Shown piece by piece: positions 52,896 through 64,000 of a stretch of 64,000 nucleotides of DNA. Position 1 is the stretch's first letter, and each line of letters opens with the position of its first letter. The notes under the pieces were generated by a model. The model searched no databases, had not been told where the DNA came from, and was given only the letters and a program-made list of their open reading frames with translations. The position numbers and the translations under genes are program-made. Source of the stretch: Pagrus major (lineage: Eukaryota; Chordata; Actinopteri; Spariformes; Sparidae); NCBI RefSeq assembly GCF_040436345.1, contig NC_133223.1, positions 13,917,113 through 13,981,112 on the forward strand, read 5' to 3'.

Positions 52896-54292
52896 TTAGA
52901 GTGATTACCATTTAGTCAATTTCAGAGTCACATTCTTATAAATAATCAAACTTTTTTTTTTAATAACCATTTTCTATTATTCAGCAGTAATGTCAAATAT
53001 TAAAATATTTAAAATAATTTTATAAAGTACACTCAATTTCCAGTTTATTGACTCCACCTGGATGACGCTCATGCAGTTTACAATAAACTCTTCTTAACAG
53101 TGCTCGGTTTGTGTTGAAACTGTTTGAGAGAGGTGTTAATTCAACTTAATGCTAATTCTGTAGGATGTAATTAATGGGGCTGCTGAGTGAGAGGTGTTTC
53201 TACTATTTTGTCAACCTTTTTTACTTATTTTCACTAAGGTTAGATTATATACTGTAAATATTAGAAACATCACTCAGCATAACTGGGAACAAACTTGTGT
53301 AATCGGAGTAATGCCCATGAATGTGTTTCACAACTGGTGTGACTGACCAGAGTTTTCCCTCGTCATAATTGTAACTTACATGCTGCATCCTGTGAGTCAA
53401 CTACTCTGACGTGCAGTGTATTCAAATCCGGCTGCCAGCTAGGCCTTTTTCACTGTGAAACAAAAAAAGGGAAGGCTGACGTCCACAGATATTCTATCAG
53501 CAACAGTGCTGCATGTGTTATTCACACTTCTTGAAGGGTGTATTCATTTTCACATGAGATAAAACTCAGATGAGCCCGACACAGCCCAACAGACACTGAT
53601 GTTATTTTTTAGCGCTGTGTGAGGACAGTAATTCTTTAAATATCACACAACGGTGACACAAATTAAATGGAAGGCAAGTCTCTCAAAATATTTTGAGCTA
53701 CAAAGAAGAAACACAACTAACAGTCTGCACTTGACGACTCTACATATTTACTGTACAGAGAAAATTAAGCTCTAAGTTCGTAGCACAGAACACACTTTGA
53801 CATACTTTCGCCCCCTGGCTAGATTAAGCTGCAAGGGGTCAAAGAATAAGCTGCTGGGCCCCCATTGACCCCCTGACCCTCATATTCTCTGTGTAAAGTG
53901 TGCACATGATCTTTGTCTGAATGCTACCTGACCCAGGACTTGCTTTGCTTTGAGATTTAAACAGATTCATATAGAAATATGCATCCATATGAGCACACAG
54001 CTTAAACAATAACGTTCTCAAAAACAGATTTGACACAGGGAGCACTTGATGATTAGGTGGACAGACTCTCATGCCTTTATCATGTCAGTTGATATTGTGC
54101 ATCTCCTCAGAAAAGAGCCTATTAAGTGAGCATGAAGCATTTGACACGAAGATAACCTGGAGCTTTGGGGGCACCTGGAGACCTGGAGACACTTTGCCGT
54201 TCATTGGTGGTGAAGGGTTGGGTTCAGTTTTAGGGAGTTTTCCTGTGGTGTATAAAAAAGTAGAGTAAAAATACCACTTTATCTCTCTCTCT

Positions 54293-54312
54293 CACACACA
54301 CACATACACACT

Positions 54313-54349
<37 letters not shown>
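54293..54349. repeat. (CA)n microsatellite next to the dcun1d2 promoter
   Basis: An interrupted CA run less than 100 bases upstream of the ETS and NRF1 motifs. Confidence 0.9.
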
Positions 54350-54352
<3 letters not shown>

Positions 54353-54439
54353 TTGATTTAAAGCATATACAGCAGACAACAACAGAGCAGTCACTGCCAG
54401 CCTCATCTTTCTACTGAAACCTACAATAGCTGCTCGACT

Positions 54440-54456
54440 ACTTCCGCGCATGCGCA
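54440..54456 (+). promoter_or_regulatory. dcun1d2: ETS and NRF1 sites in the dcun1d2 core promoter
   Basis: ACTTCCG at 54440-54446 (an ETS/GABP element) overlaps CGCGCATGCGCA at 54445-54456, a perfect NRF1 palindrome. They stand 50 bases before the start codon at 54506, a typical layout for TATA-less housekeeping promoters. Confidence 0.75.
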
Positions 54457-54505
54457 CAATGAACGTCAATCGGGCTACCAAACTGGTCAAACAGCGGGTG
54501 TGAAA

Positions 54506-57500
54506 ATGGTAGGTAACCAAAATAAACACAAACCCGGGCATTGGCTTTGGTGCCACTAATGCTTACCTTCAGGACTATTGTCGTATTATCAAAGTACACG
54601 CCGTGTCGCGTTTTGGCAAGCCTACAATGACCAGTTCCTTGTGTTCGCTGCTGTTACAGGGAAGGTCAGTTGATATTTTGAGAGCAGCTAGCTAAGTTAG
54701 CTAACGCGTCCCTTTTTTGGCAGTCTGGCAACTTCGGCTGTGAGCAGGTCAGCGGTTGGACCTGAAGCACCGACACACACAGGGTCGTTTGAGTGAAATG
54801 CCGGCATGTCCGTAACCATACTGACAGTCTGTTCCCGTGATATTATGTCAGTGATACATCCCGGCTAACTTAGCTAACGTTAGCCAGTAGAAGTTACTAG
54901 CTGCTGGTGTGTAGATCATGCTAACCTAACGTTACCCACCTGGTCGCACATTAATCCGCGCTGTCTGAACAGCAGCCAGCACAGACTTCAGTTTGACTTC
55001 ATGTGTTCGTTAATAACAGAAATCAGCAACGTGTGTTGAAGTCATTAGCAGCCTGGTGAACTCACACAGTCTCCGGTTTCAGGAAATGCTGCTGCTCTTC
55101 TTCAGTGAAGTGTTCAGATACTGCAGCTGCTGTGAGGAGATGGTAGGGTGATGTGAAGATATTTCAGGATGATATCGATTAGGGCTCGGATGTAAGATTG
55201 TGTGCCTTATTAATTAATTTTCTGTGTATCCACTCGTTTTGTTGTTATTGTCTCTAAAACGTGTAGAAAATAGGGAAACTGGGCATCACAGTGAGGTCTT
55301 CATGTTGATTGTTTTGTCCAGTTGACAGTCCAAAACAAAGAGACATTCATATACTATTGCAAACTATAACCTGAACGATACTCGATTTTTGAGGCAGATA
55401 CCGAAACTAAAATCCAATATCGATAGATCGACCAATATCTTTTGCAATGATCCCTCAAAGTGTTTATTAAACACCTGTGACAAAGATATTGAATGGATAA
55501 CGCAAGATATTATACAGTTTATCGTTCAACTTTAATATCCGAAATGACATCAGTGCACAAAGACTGTAAACCTCACTGTGAATTTGATAATTATGAAGCA
55601 CCTTTTTCTGTATTGCAATCTCTCAAAATGAAAGTTTTAATTAGGAATGAAACAGTAAAAGATTTTATTGTGGATCGAGATAAAAACAGTAACAATAAGT
55701 TGAATGTGGTGAACTTTTAGTATAATCATGAATCGAGATAATCGTTTATATCTTCACGCAAATGACTGGATAAAGCTGTCTAGGTAGCTGACATACAGTC
55801 CTATATTGGTTTCATGATTTCTTTTGAGTCGCCTAAGCCTGTCACCATGGCTGAAGGCATTGCTTGCACATGACACGGAGATGAGGTTACCCCCACTTAT
55901 TTATCCTTTGAAAAAGATGTGTGTCCCATCTGTGATGCAATAAAAATATTTGTTTCCTCACAAAATGTAACGTTATGTGATTTAAGTATGTTTTAGTGCA
56001 ATTATAGTCATAATCGTTACATGAAATGTTCATATCATCCCATGCCTTGTTCTTATATCTTCTTCTTATCTGTGTATATTGGACAACATATATGCCGATA
56101 TCAGTATATATGGACTTAATATAGGTTTTAATCTTTTGTTAATGACCAAGACATTTAAACAAATCCTAATGTTTGAGCAGCTTACCACTGTAGATCTTGT
56201 GACATTGGCTTAGAAAATGCCTTAAACGTTTAAACAACTATCAAAAGTAAAGTTAAACAACTATCTCAGAAAATATCACGGTTAAAGGGACAACATAAGT
56301 TTTTTTTTGGTTGAACAAATGCTATATGTTAGTTTTCACAAAATGAAACTGGATATATAATCTTGAAATATGATCTTTTTTTTTTTTTTTGCAATACTAA
56401 TACGTGTTCACGATTTCATACTAGTATATACCTTGAAACTGGTATACCGCTCATCATCACCATCATCATTTATAGCACTGTAACTATTGTTTAATTTGTG
56501 TATTCACACGCGTAACATGTGCATCTGTGTTTTATGTCCCCCTGTCTAAGAGTAAATATTAGTTCCTACCTGCTATTGTTTCAGGAGGGAGAGGTATGAG
56601 AGAAACAGAGCAGAGTAATGTGCAACGAGGGGTAGTGTTGTGATGTTGGGTGTACACTGTCTAGCCGTGTTGGTGTAGATTAAAAGAAGATTAAAAAATA
56701 GTGAAAGAAGACAAATTGTAGCCCACTTATTGCCCACAGCCCAGAAGGACTAGAAAATGCTACCAAACCTAGCAACAGAGTTTCAGCTGTTCTAGCTGAA
56801 TGAAAAGTACACTGAACCATTTCATGCTTGCATTCATAACTGATTTCTTAAAAACTTTCTAAGTGCACTTGCTAAACTGTAAAATGTCTTGACACGTACA
56901 GTATATATTCTTACAATATTTTTAACATTTTTAAATCAATATGGTTCTTTTTTTAAATATTGCCAAATATATATCTGGCAGGGCGCTTGTGTTACACTCC
57001 AGACTTGTTGCACCTCTAGGTCCCGGTGATGGCATCCCATTTCCCTACTCATGTTACATCTATGACTGTAGTTATCTGAGGGGCCCTCCCGGGTACAGCA
57101 TGTGCTTTGAGAATCTACAACATCCCCCTCTAGAAAAGCCCATGTTGCTCTTGGATAGGACATGATTGCCACAGAAGCGTCTTGGCTCGCCACCTATAAC
57201 ATGTGCTTGTCAGTGTGACAGACTAACCTTTTGAAATGTGTGTCAGAATGTCTCTGAGTGTCTTCTCTGTCCTCTTTACTGCTGCCTGAATGCCTGTAGA
57301 TGTGTGTGTCTCGCTGTGTGTTTTCGTCTGTGTCTCAGTCTGCGTTTGCGTGTTGTTGTCTGTGTTCCCTGGTCTGATCTCACCCGTGTCTGACAGCCCA
57401 TGTCCTGTACTTACGCAGCATAAGCTGAAGTCTTCGCAGAGGGACAAGGTACGGCAGTTCATGTCCTTCACACAGGCTGGGGAAAAGACAGCTGTGTACT

Positions 57501-59930
57501 GCCTCACGCAGAATGACTGGAAACTAGAGGTTGCCACCGACAACTATTTTCAGAATCCAGATCTCTACTGTAAGGAATCCATGAAAACGTCAGTAGACCG
57601 GAAAAAGCTGGAGCAGCTCTACAATCGCTACAAAGGTAAGTGGGATCACTACCAGTCTGCGTTTTATGCTGTAATTTAATATATTTACTAGGACAGAGAT
57701 TTTCCAAAAGGTACTGTATTATTTAAGTGCTATACACACTAATTGTCAGTGCAACTGTTGTTTTTTCCATGATAGATCCTCAAGATGAGAATAAGATTGG
57801 TATTGACGGGATCCAGCAGTTTTGTGACGACCTCACGCTGGATCCAGCCAGCATCACTGTGCTGGTCGTCGCGTGGAAGTTTCGCGCCGCCACTCAGTGC
57901 GAGTTCACCAAGAAGGAGTTTCTGGATGGAATGACAGAGCTCGGGTGAGTGTTGACATCAACAGTGGGACGTAAACACACTGTCCCGATGTTGATTCTCA
58001 TAGTGTGGCTCCAGGGAGGAAAGGCTGTCTATATATAGTCCTTACTCAACCACAGCTTGAGTATTCTGTGTCTTCGCAGAATGACTCAGTGGAAGAGTTG
58101 CAGTGTTGTGACTTTTGAGGTTCATATGTCAAAGTTAACTCCAGCTAATTTGTCGTCAGCATCAAGACCATCATGTGACAACTGTTGAGTGTGTCTGTGT
58201 GTGTTAAATTAGAGTTTGTTTGTTTATTTATTGCTTAAGTTGTCTTATTTCTAGGTGTGACAGCCCAGAGAAACTGAAGGCCCTTTTGCCAAGATTAGAG
58301 CAGGAGCTCAAAGATAGTGGGAAGTTCAAGGACTTCTACCAGTTCACCTTTAACTTTGCCAAAAATCCTGGACAGAAGGGTCTAGGTAAGAAGAGTGATG
58401 ATAAACAACACCAAGAGGCAGAATGGTATCACTGAATTACACACTGATGCAATTAAATGTTTTGTCTTTGTCTGTGTGCAGACTTGGAGATGGCCGTAGC
58501 CTACTGGAACCTAGTTCTGTCAGGACGTTTTAAGTTCCTTGATCTTTGGAATAGATTCCTTTTGGTGAGTCACAGAAGTAAAATTTGAGATGCACCGATC
58601 AAATATGTTGGTTTGGTATACGCCCAAATACTGACCCCATAAAACAGATCAGGTATTGGCAACGATGTGACTGACTGAAATGCAATTTCTTCATCAACTT
58701 CAGTTTTAAAATATTCTGTGTTTCTGCTGTGAGTTACATTCATCGAGTCATGACAGGCCATATTATAGTCAGAATAATCTCTGCCTTCATGTTTCCACAC
58801 ATAAAAATGACATTTGGGACAGCACTGATATCAGATTGGTACTCACCAGATAACCATGAGTTGAGGTATTGGAATTGATAGCGGGTGAGAAAGTTGGATT
58901 TGCCCATCCCTCATTGAAATCTCTTTGTCCTACTCATGAGGAACTTAGCTAACGCTATGCCGGCTTTTATTACAGCTTGCTGATTAGCTCATACTCAGTC
59001 AAAAAGGGCACATCAGTGAGTATAACCAGATGGTGTCAGGTTGAAATGAAAAGCTGCATACTCTCAGTCCATCATAATTTACACTATGATGTTATAATGG
59101 GAAAAATGTCAACACTTTTTTGCAGTGATAAGAAAACAGAAACCATGATATGTGACACTATGTATATACCAATATGTTCACCAACACTTGTTAATTACAG
59201 GAACACCATAAACGATCCATCCCAAAGGACACATGGAACCTATTGTTGGACTTTGGTAACATGATTGCAGATGATATGTCAAACTACGATGAGGAAGGTG
59301 AGTCCTTCAGATTTTGCATTGATCAGGTTGCTTTGTAAAGCCCTTTTCACACATGCACAGCAATGTCCTAGAGGAGCTGTACGTGTCAAAGCAAATGTCT
59401 GATTTGTGAATAGTGAAGTGTGGGCATGTTGACAGTGCAGAGTGTAGTTGAGAGTGTAGCTTCACATAACTCCATAATACAAATCAACGGCCAGTTTTCT
59501 ACCTGGAAGTAGCTGTTACTGTCCCTGCAACCTCATGATGATTCAGTTTATTGATTCATTCAAAAACATGTATTGATATCAATGAAAAAACACGATTACA
59601 CAAACCATCATTACCGATGATTCTCCCTGCTGCAATCTCCACTCAGGCGACAACCCTCGCCTAAACCAAATAAAGTGTTTCCAGTGGATGAGAATGTGTG
59701 AAGGGGCAACTCTGGACAGTATCCACACCTGATTGTCCGGACATTGTCCAGAGTTCATGTGTGTGAAAACGGCTTAAGTAATACAGTGAATATGGACTTT
59801 CCTATTTAAACCAATGTGACACTATTGGTATCTTGTTGTTTCTTTCTCAGGAGCATGGCCAGTCCTTATAGATGATTTTGTGGAATTTGCTCGACCAATT
59901 GTAACAGGATCAAAACGTAAGACTCTCTAA
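54506..59930 (+). CDS. dcun1d2: DCN1-like protein 2, cullin neddylation factor
   Basis: Exons 54506-54508, 57419-57635, 57776-57944, 58255-58385, 58482-58564, 59201-59297 and 59851-59930 join in phase to 259 residues, the human DCUN1D2 length. Exon 1 contributes only the start codon (ATG/GTAGGT), and exon 2 begins [15 protein letters not shown]. Residues of about 10-45 form a UBA-like domain ([29 protein letters not shown]). The rest is the PONY/potentiating-neddylation domain: [97 protein letters not shown] and DDFVEFARP. The protein brings UBE2M/UBE2F to cullin-RBX1 and stimulates NEDD8 transfer. The HKLKSSQ start (DCUN1D1 has NKLKSSQ) and the grtp1 neighbour favour DCUN1D2. The tail is GSKRKTL*. 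A phase-compatible alternative last exon exists at 60953-61041. Confidence 0.95.
59338..59775. repeat. Non-autonomous DNA transposon in dcun1d2 intron 6
   Basis: The left end AAGCCCTTTTCACACATGCA and the right end reversed, AAGCCGTTTTCACACACATG, are clear terminal inverted repeats of the hAT-MITE style. The interior is non-coding. Confidence 0.75.
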
Positions 59931-60206
59931 ATCCAATCCCAACTCTGGAAAACCAGAACGTTGTTTCTTTTACAGTGACTTCATAGTTTTTTTAAGACTT
60001 GTACAAAAAAAAGTGAAAATAGTAGACTTCAGAGAGAAAACAGAAGCACTCGAAACTGTCAGGAAACCACCTTTCAGGGAGCTGAGTACAAACTATGAGA
60101 ACAACTGGCCACATTTTTTGTTCTCGTCCTGCGACGGAGGCATCATATGGACATTGCCAGATTCACCTCCGTCTCTCCTGCTGGATTCTCAGTGTCCTGG
60201 ATGCCC

Positions 60207-60244
60207 CTCTGCTCTGCTCTGCTCTGCTCTGCTCTGCTCTGCTC
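60207..60244. repeat. (CTCTG)n microsatellite in dcun1d2 3' region
   Basis: About seven perfect pentanucleotide units, within the 3' UTR or alternative intron of dcun1d2. Confidence 0.95.
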
Positions 60245-60952
60245 CAGGAGGAGCAGCACCTGTCAGGCCACAGCCCTGTAAGTGGGAATGGACACAGCAC
60301 TGGGAGGAGGTTCACCGGCTGTGTGTATTCTGAAGGGACTGGAGAGGAGAAAACTGTGTGTTTAAAGATTCTTCCTAGTCAGCTGTGTTTTGTTATATGA
60401 AGCTCTGATTGACTGTGCAAAGTTCCCATGTCTTACTCTCACTTTGGGACAGAGTGCTTACTACACCAGCACCAACAGAACTGTTGCAGTTTTTACTGTA
60501 CATACTGTATCTATTGGGACAGTTTACAAAGAGAGCTATATGAAGAATAATATAAATACGTTCAATTTATAAATGCTAAAGATGGTTCTTTTATGTACAG
60601 TAAATACTAAGAGCTCTAACAGGATGCCTCAGTATCGTGGATGATATGCTGTTGGTTTAATTATTAGGTGGATATGTCAAGTCATGGAATTGTGAGCTTC
60701 TCATTGAAAGCATGTTCAACACATTTTACGTCACCTCGGGCTGGTTTCACAAATACATTTTCACTAAGTGAAAAGTAGTGCTTTAATTTAGATAATTGGG
60801 AATGGTTTATGGTATTCATTTGTCAGGTTAATCTCAGTTGGGAGTGGGTCTTAAATCCTAAATGTAGGTCGGTCCAATCCACAGGAGCACCGTATTGCTT
60901 TCAAATTTATTTTTATTTCTAACTGTTGTGGAAAGAGTTTTGTTTTTTTCAG

Positions 60953-61041
60953 GTGATCCCTCTGAGATAGCAATGACTCTAAAGCAACTATTGAGCAGCA
61001 TTGAAGTGAAATTTAAAGTTAAGAAGTTCACAGACCCTTAG
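60953..61041 (+). CDS. dcun1d2: Candidate alternative last exon of dcun1d2
   Basis: A strong acceptor (TTTTTTTCAG) precedes a frame of 28 codons plus stop. A good donor inside the standard last exon (AAAAC/GTAAGA, exon ending 59916) leaves phase 1, and this piece begins with the two bases that complete an arginine codon. The resulting tail would be GSKR followed by DPSEIAMTLKQLL and a lysine-rich end FKVKKFTDP*, making 284 residues. AATAAA signals at 61146 and 61282 lie downstream of both versions. No known family match comes to mind. Confidence 0.35.
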
Positions 61042-61145
61042 GATTGCATGGCACATATCTGTATGTTATGGCAGTGCGAAGCCCTTAGTTCAGACACCAG
61101 GACACTAAAGAGGGCAACAAACAGGACGACAAAGTACGCCTTAAG

Positions 61146-61287
61146 AATAAATATCTCTGTTCAATATTTATGTTTCTGTTCAAGCCCATCTGTCCAGTGT
61201 TACAGAAGGTAGTGAAAATTAGAATATATTGTTGATACATCATGTAAGTAGCCTAAGTATATTGTTCATTTAAGAAAGATGAATAAA
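61146..61287 (+). promoter_or_regulatory. dcun1d2: Two poly(A) signals for dcun1d2
   Basis: AATAAA at 61146-61151 and 61282-61287, about 1.2-1.35 kb past the standard stop codon. Confidence 0.5.
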
Positions 61288-61299
61288 GCATGAGTTTTT

Positions 61300-62400
61300 C
61301 CATAATCCTTCATGTACATAGTTCTTTTCTTGATGATGAGTCAGATCAGGGGTGCACAAATGTTTCCCTTGAAGGGTTAAAACTGAGTACAGAACGGTAC
61401 AAGGATCCCAAGTTTCCTTAATTGACTGAGTTCCTGCGCAAGGTGTCACTCTGCCTGTTGGGCTCACATTTTAAAAAGTAAATTATAATTAGTAGGGATC
61501 CTATATATTTGAGTATTTTCACCTCAAAAAATAAAACAGCATAAGTTGATTGTTAATCAACAATATTTAACAAGATCTTTTGAATAGTAATTAGCTTTAA
61601 CCTGACATGCCTGTGCTGTTACATGCTGAGCAGGTAAAAAAACAGTGGGTCTACCTGCTAACTGCTGCTGGAACTAAGATTGATGAGGGCAGTGAGAGTC
61701 GACCAAAACATTAAAGATGTGGGCTGCAAAACCAAAACAGTAAGCTGAAAGATGCTAACATGCTGCATTCTTGATGTAGAAATACTGATTATAGTCACTT
61801 TAAATACAATTTCATTCAAAGTAATAAGAGGGATTTTTAAAATTATGTTAATATTCCTGGCACAGTGGAGACAGCTTTTAAACGGCATTTAGATCATGCA
61901 TGGAAATTACATTTTAATAAAATATATTTAAACAGTTAAAGGATTTTGTACTTTTTGTAGTCCGTTAAAATGTCTGAGTGGGATGCCGTTGCATTGGGGG
62001 AATTTGGATTCCTATTTCTGTTTGTTAAATCCTTCAATCCTGGCTGAGAAATAATATTCCACCACCTAAAAGAGATAAACCTTTATTTTAATACATTTGT
62101 GAATTTATTTCTGTCAATAGTCCTGTCACCATTATCACCAGGAGGACATGACAAGCAGACGTTTCCACTTCTCTTCCTCTAATTGTTTTTCATGCAAATA
62201 AAGCACATACCTGTACATGTGGAAGTTACCTGGGTGTTACTTAGACTAGCCCCTCCTCTCAGCGAACATGAGTCATTTGAGACTCAGACCTCTTTGTTAT
62301 TTACCTTGACAGCAGCCGGATCTCTTCCAAGTATTACCAATGAAAATACCTCCTCGGTGCAGGTTGTTTATAGCTTCGGTGGACTACTGAACCTGCAGCA
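61300..62400. other. Short intergenic gap between dcun1d2 and grtp1
   Basis: AT-rich sequence with no conserved frame. ADPRHL1, which separates these genes in human, is absent. The last 200 bases probably include the grtp1 promoter and leader, but I see no clear core element. Confidence 0.4.
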
Positions 62401-62417
62401 CCTGACACACCGTGGAA

Positions 62418-63390
62418 ATGGAGATGACAGGAAATGTTTCTCAGCCTCAAACGTGTAATAATGGCAGTGAAAGGTGAGCTTTTTGTCGATGTGGTGTTCA
62501 CTCCGACTTCATGTTCTGTCTCTCTTTTATTTACTGTATGTTTGTGTCATGTATGTTGTTGTGCTTCCTTCCTGTCTCCCAGTTATTTGCATCACCTTAT
62601 TTCCTTGTTGTATTTGCAATTGATGTTTTACTTAACAAACTAGTGAAGCTGCTTTAAGAAGCCAGATACCAAGTTCTGTAAAATATCATAGCCAGGAGTT
62701 GTTTTGTGGAAAATACATGACATTTTCTGTTATTTTTTACCTTGAATTTTGCTCCTTGCTCCTGCTTGAAAGTAATTTAAAACGGACTAATTGTGCAGCT
62801 GGGGCATTTGATCTCCCCGCTCCAGAAACCCTACCCAGCGGAGGCTGTTGTAGTGTCTGTCATCAGGGAATAGGAGAGAGAAAGGAGGGTGGGGAGGGAA
62901 GTGACCCAGCTGTCAGTCCTCGCTTCACAATCATGCTTTGTGCATTGTCATTCATTTGTACATGGTACTGGACTGTGTGGATTTGCCCCAGCAGGGTTGA
63001 CCCCTATGGCTTCGAGAGACATCAGGATTTTGAACCCTATAAGGAGATGATGAACGAGTATGTGGCTGTCCTCAACAGAAGGTCCATGAGATGGTCCAAA
63101 CTCCTGCAAGAGAAGCCGCATGTAGAGAAGAACTTAACAGGTACAAGAAACAAACACACCACTGTTTAGTGTTGGGGCCCTCTCATGCTGGTGTGGTTAT
63201 GTAATGTAATTACTGAATTTTGTTTTGGAAGTGAAAAGGTATGTGCGTAAAGGTGTGCCTAACGAGCACCGTGCCAGGATTTGGATGGCAGCTAGCGGTG
63301 CACAGGAACAACTGGAGAGCAACCCGGGTTATTACCAGTCTCTGCTGGTTGCGGAGCATGATGCCAAACTGGAGGAAACCATTCGTATAG
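62418..63390 (+). CDS. grtp1: Growth hormone-regulated TBC protein 1, 5' part
   Basis: Three coding exons are visible: 62418-62473, 62995-63140 and 63232-63390; the gene runs past the window edge. Exon 1 reads MEMTGNVSQP and ends in phase 2, which fits the exon that opens VDPYGFERHQDFEPYK. Then come MRWSKLLQEKPHVEKNLT and VKRYVRKGVPNEHRARIWM, SGAQEQLESNPGYYQSLL, all close to human GRTP1. VRKGVPxEHRARxW opens the TBC domain, the RabGAP catalytic fold; the arginine and glutamine finger motifs should lie downstream outside the window. The start at 62418 is preferred over the nearer ATG at 62461 because only this frame and phase joins exon 2 correctly. The exon 2 acceptor is a tandem CAGCAG, so a one-codon variant is possible (62992 or 62995). 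Confidence 0.92.
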
Positions 63391-63439
63391 GTGCGACAAC
63401 AGGCCTTTTTCACAGCAGACATTTTGACATGCCACAGTA

Positions 63440-63630
63440 GAAAAAGCATGGTTGTGAAAGCCCTAACAAAAATGTGGAAACAAAACACAGCACATGAAAC
63501 CACGTGAAATTTGCTTCTTCAAAAGCAATTTCCCCATTTTAACATGTGAAAACAAAGTAATGTCACATGTGGAAAAACAATTCTAGGCTACATAAGAAAT
63601 GAACACTTTTACATGTGAATTACATACGTT
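63440..63630. repeat. Dispersed repeat rich in CACATGTG-like words, second block
   Basis: AACATGTGAAAACAAAG, CACATGTGGAAAAACA and TTTACATGTGAATTACATA resemble the block at 1370-1640. It lies in grtp1 intron 3. Confidence 0.45.
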
Positions 63631-64000
63631 TGCACTGACTGTATAAAACTTTGTTCCTTTAAACAGCATTATCTCTAATGACCAGCAGGGGGTGACTCAA
63701 GTGGTTTAAAAAGGGAGACCAATTTTATGTAAGCTTATGAGAAAATGAGCCTACTTCTCACCTGATTTAATACCTCAGTAAACATTTTCCTCATTTTATT
63801 ATCTTAATCGTTAGTTTCTAGTCTACCTCAGTACAGCATGATGTTCATTTGGTAAATAATGGTCCCATTTAGATTAAAATAGATGATAAAGCAGGGTATG
63901 ATTGAGGCCGTGGCTACATTGTGATTGAAAAGTCGCTTCCATGGTGTGTTCTCAGTAATAAAAAATACATTGCGGCAACCATAATCCCACAGTTAAGGCT
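63631..64000. other. grtp1 intron at window edge
   Basis: No exon seen. The next TBC-domain exon must lie beyond 64000. Confidence 0.6.

Larger units (their letters stand above)
50110..54430. other. Intergenic DNA between tfdp1 and dcun1d2
   Basis: The two genes diverge from here. Contents are repeats listed separately (50420, 51240, 51775, 52538) plus AT-rich filler, and a CA run at 54293-54349. TMCO3, expected from human gene order, is not present. Confidence 0.5.

Noticed and set aside
62699-63169. 156-residue plus frame read as one gene
   Set aside because: Only its second half is grtp1 exon 2; the first half is intron before the CAGCAG acceptor.

Overview
The window reads as a teleost (ray-finned fish) nuclear chromosome. 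Genes are split into vertebrate-type exons with GT/AG introns, the intergenic DNA is full of short non-autonomous DNA transposons, SINE/LINE relics and (CA)n runs, and the protein sequences look like fish orthologues. I rebuilt seven protein-coding loci exon by exon; splice phases agree at every junction I list. Family names rest on recalled human protein sequences, not on a database search.

Layout: 1-5.2 kb is gene-poor. 5.2-13.5 kb, minus strand: jam2, a junctional adhesion molecule. 13.6-17.9 kb is repeat-rich. 18.0-23.2 kb, plus strand: an unusual locus with one signal-peptide exon that fits two downstream modules, a large acidic repeat exon with its own stop and poly(A) signal, and a four-exon C-type lectin domain resembling eosinophil major basic protein (PRG2). 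27.8-31.4 kb, plus: mettl21c. 32.7-36.8 kb, minus: grk1 (rhodopsin kinase), with a degraded copy of part of its exon 1 at 38.7 kb. 40.1-50.1 kb, minus: tfdp1 (E2F partner DP-1). 54.4-61.3 kb, plus: dcun1d2 (cullin neddylation). 62.4 kb to the window edge, plus: the first three coding exons of grtp1 (TBC-domain RabGAP).

The block grk1-tfdp1-dcun1d2-grtp1 keeps the order and relative orientation I recall for human 13q34, but ATP4B, TMCO3 and ADPRHL1, which sit between these genes in human, are not seen. jam2 (human 21q) and the lectin locus lie beside it, so a rearrangement boundary falls between about 13 and 32 kb. The genes do not form one pathway: jam2 is cell adhesion, grk1 phototransduction shut-off, tfdp1 cell-cycle transcription, dcun1d2 ubiquitin-like modification, grtp1 membrane traffic and mettl21c lysine methylation.

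The most interesting items are the acidic/lectin locus (shared signal exon, 12-residue repeats, and a transposon end that supplies the lectin stop codon and poly(A) signal), a phase-compatible alternative last exon for dcun1d2, the grk1 exon relic, and several long inverted-repeat elements. I saw no intact virus-like element, CRISPR array or recognisable RNA gene.
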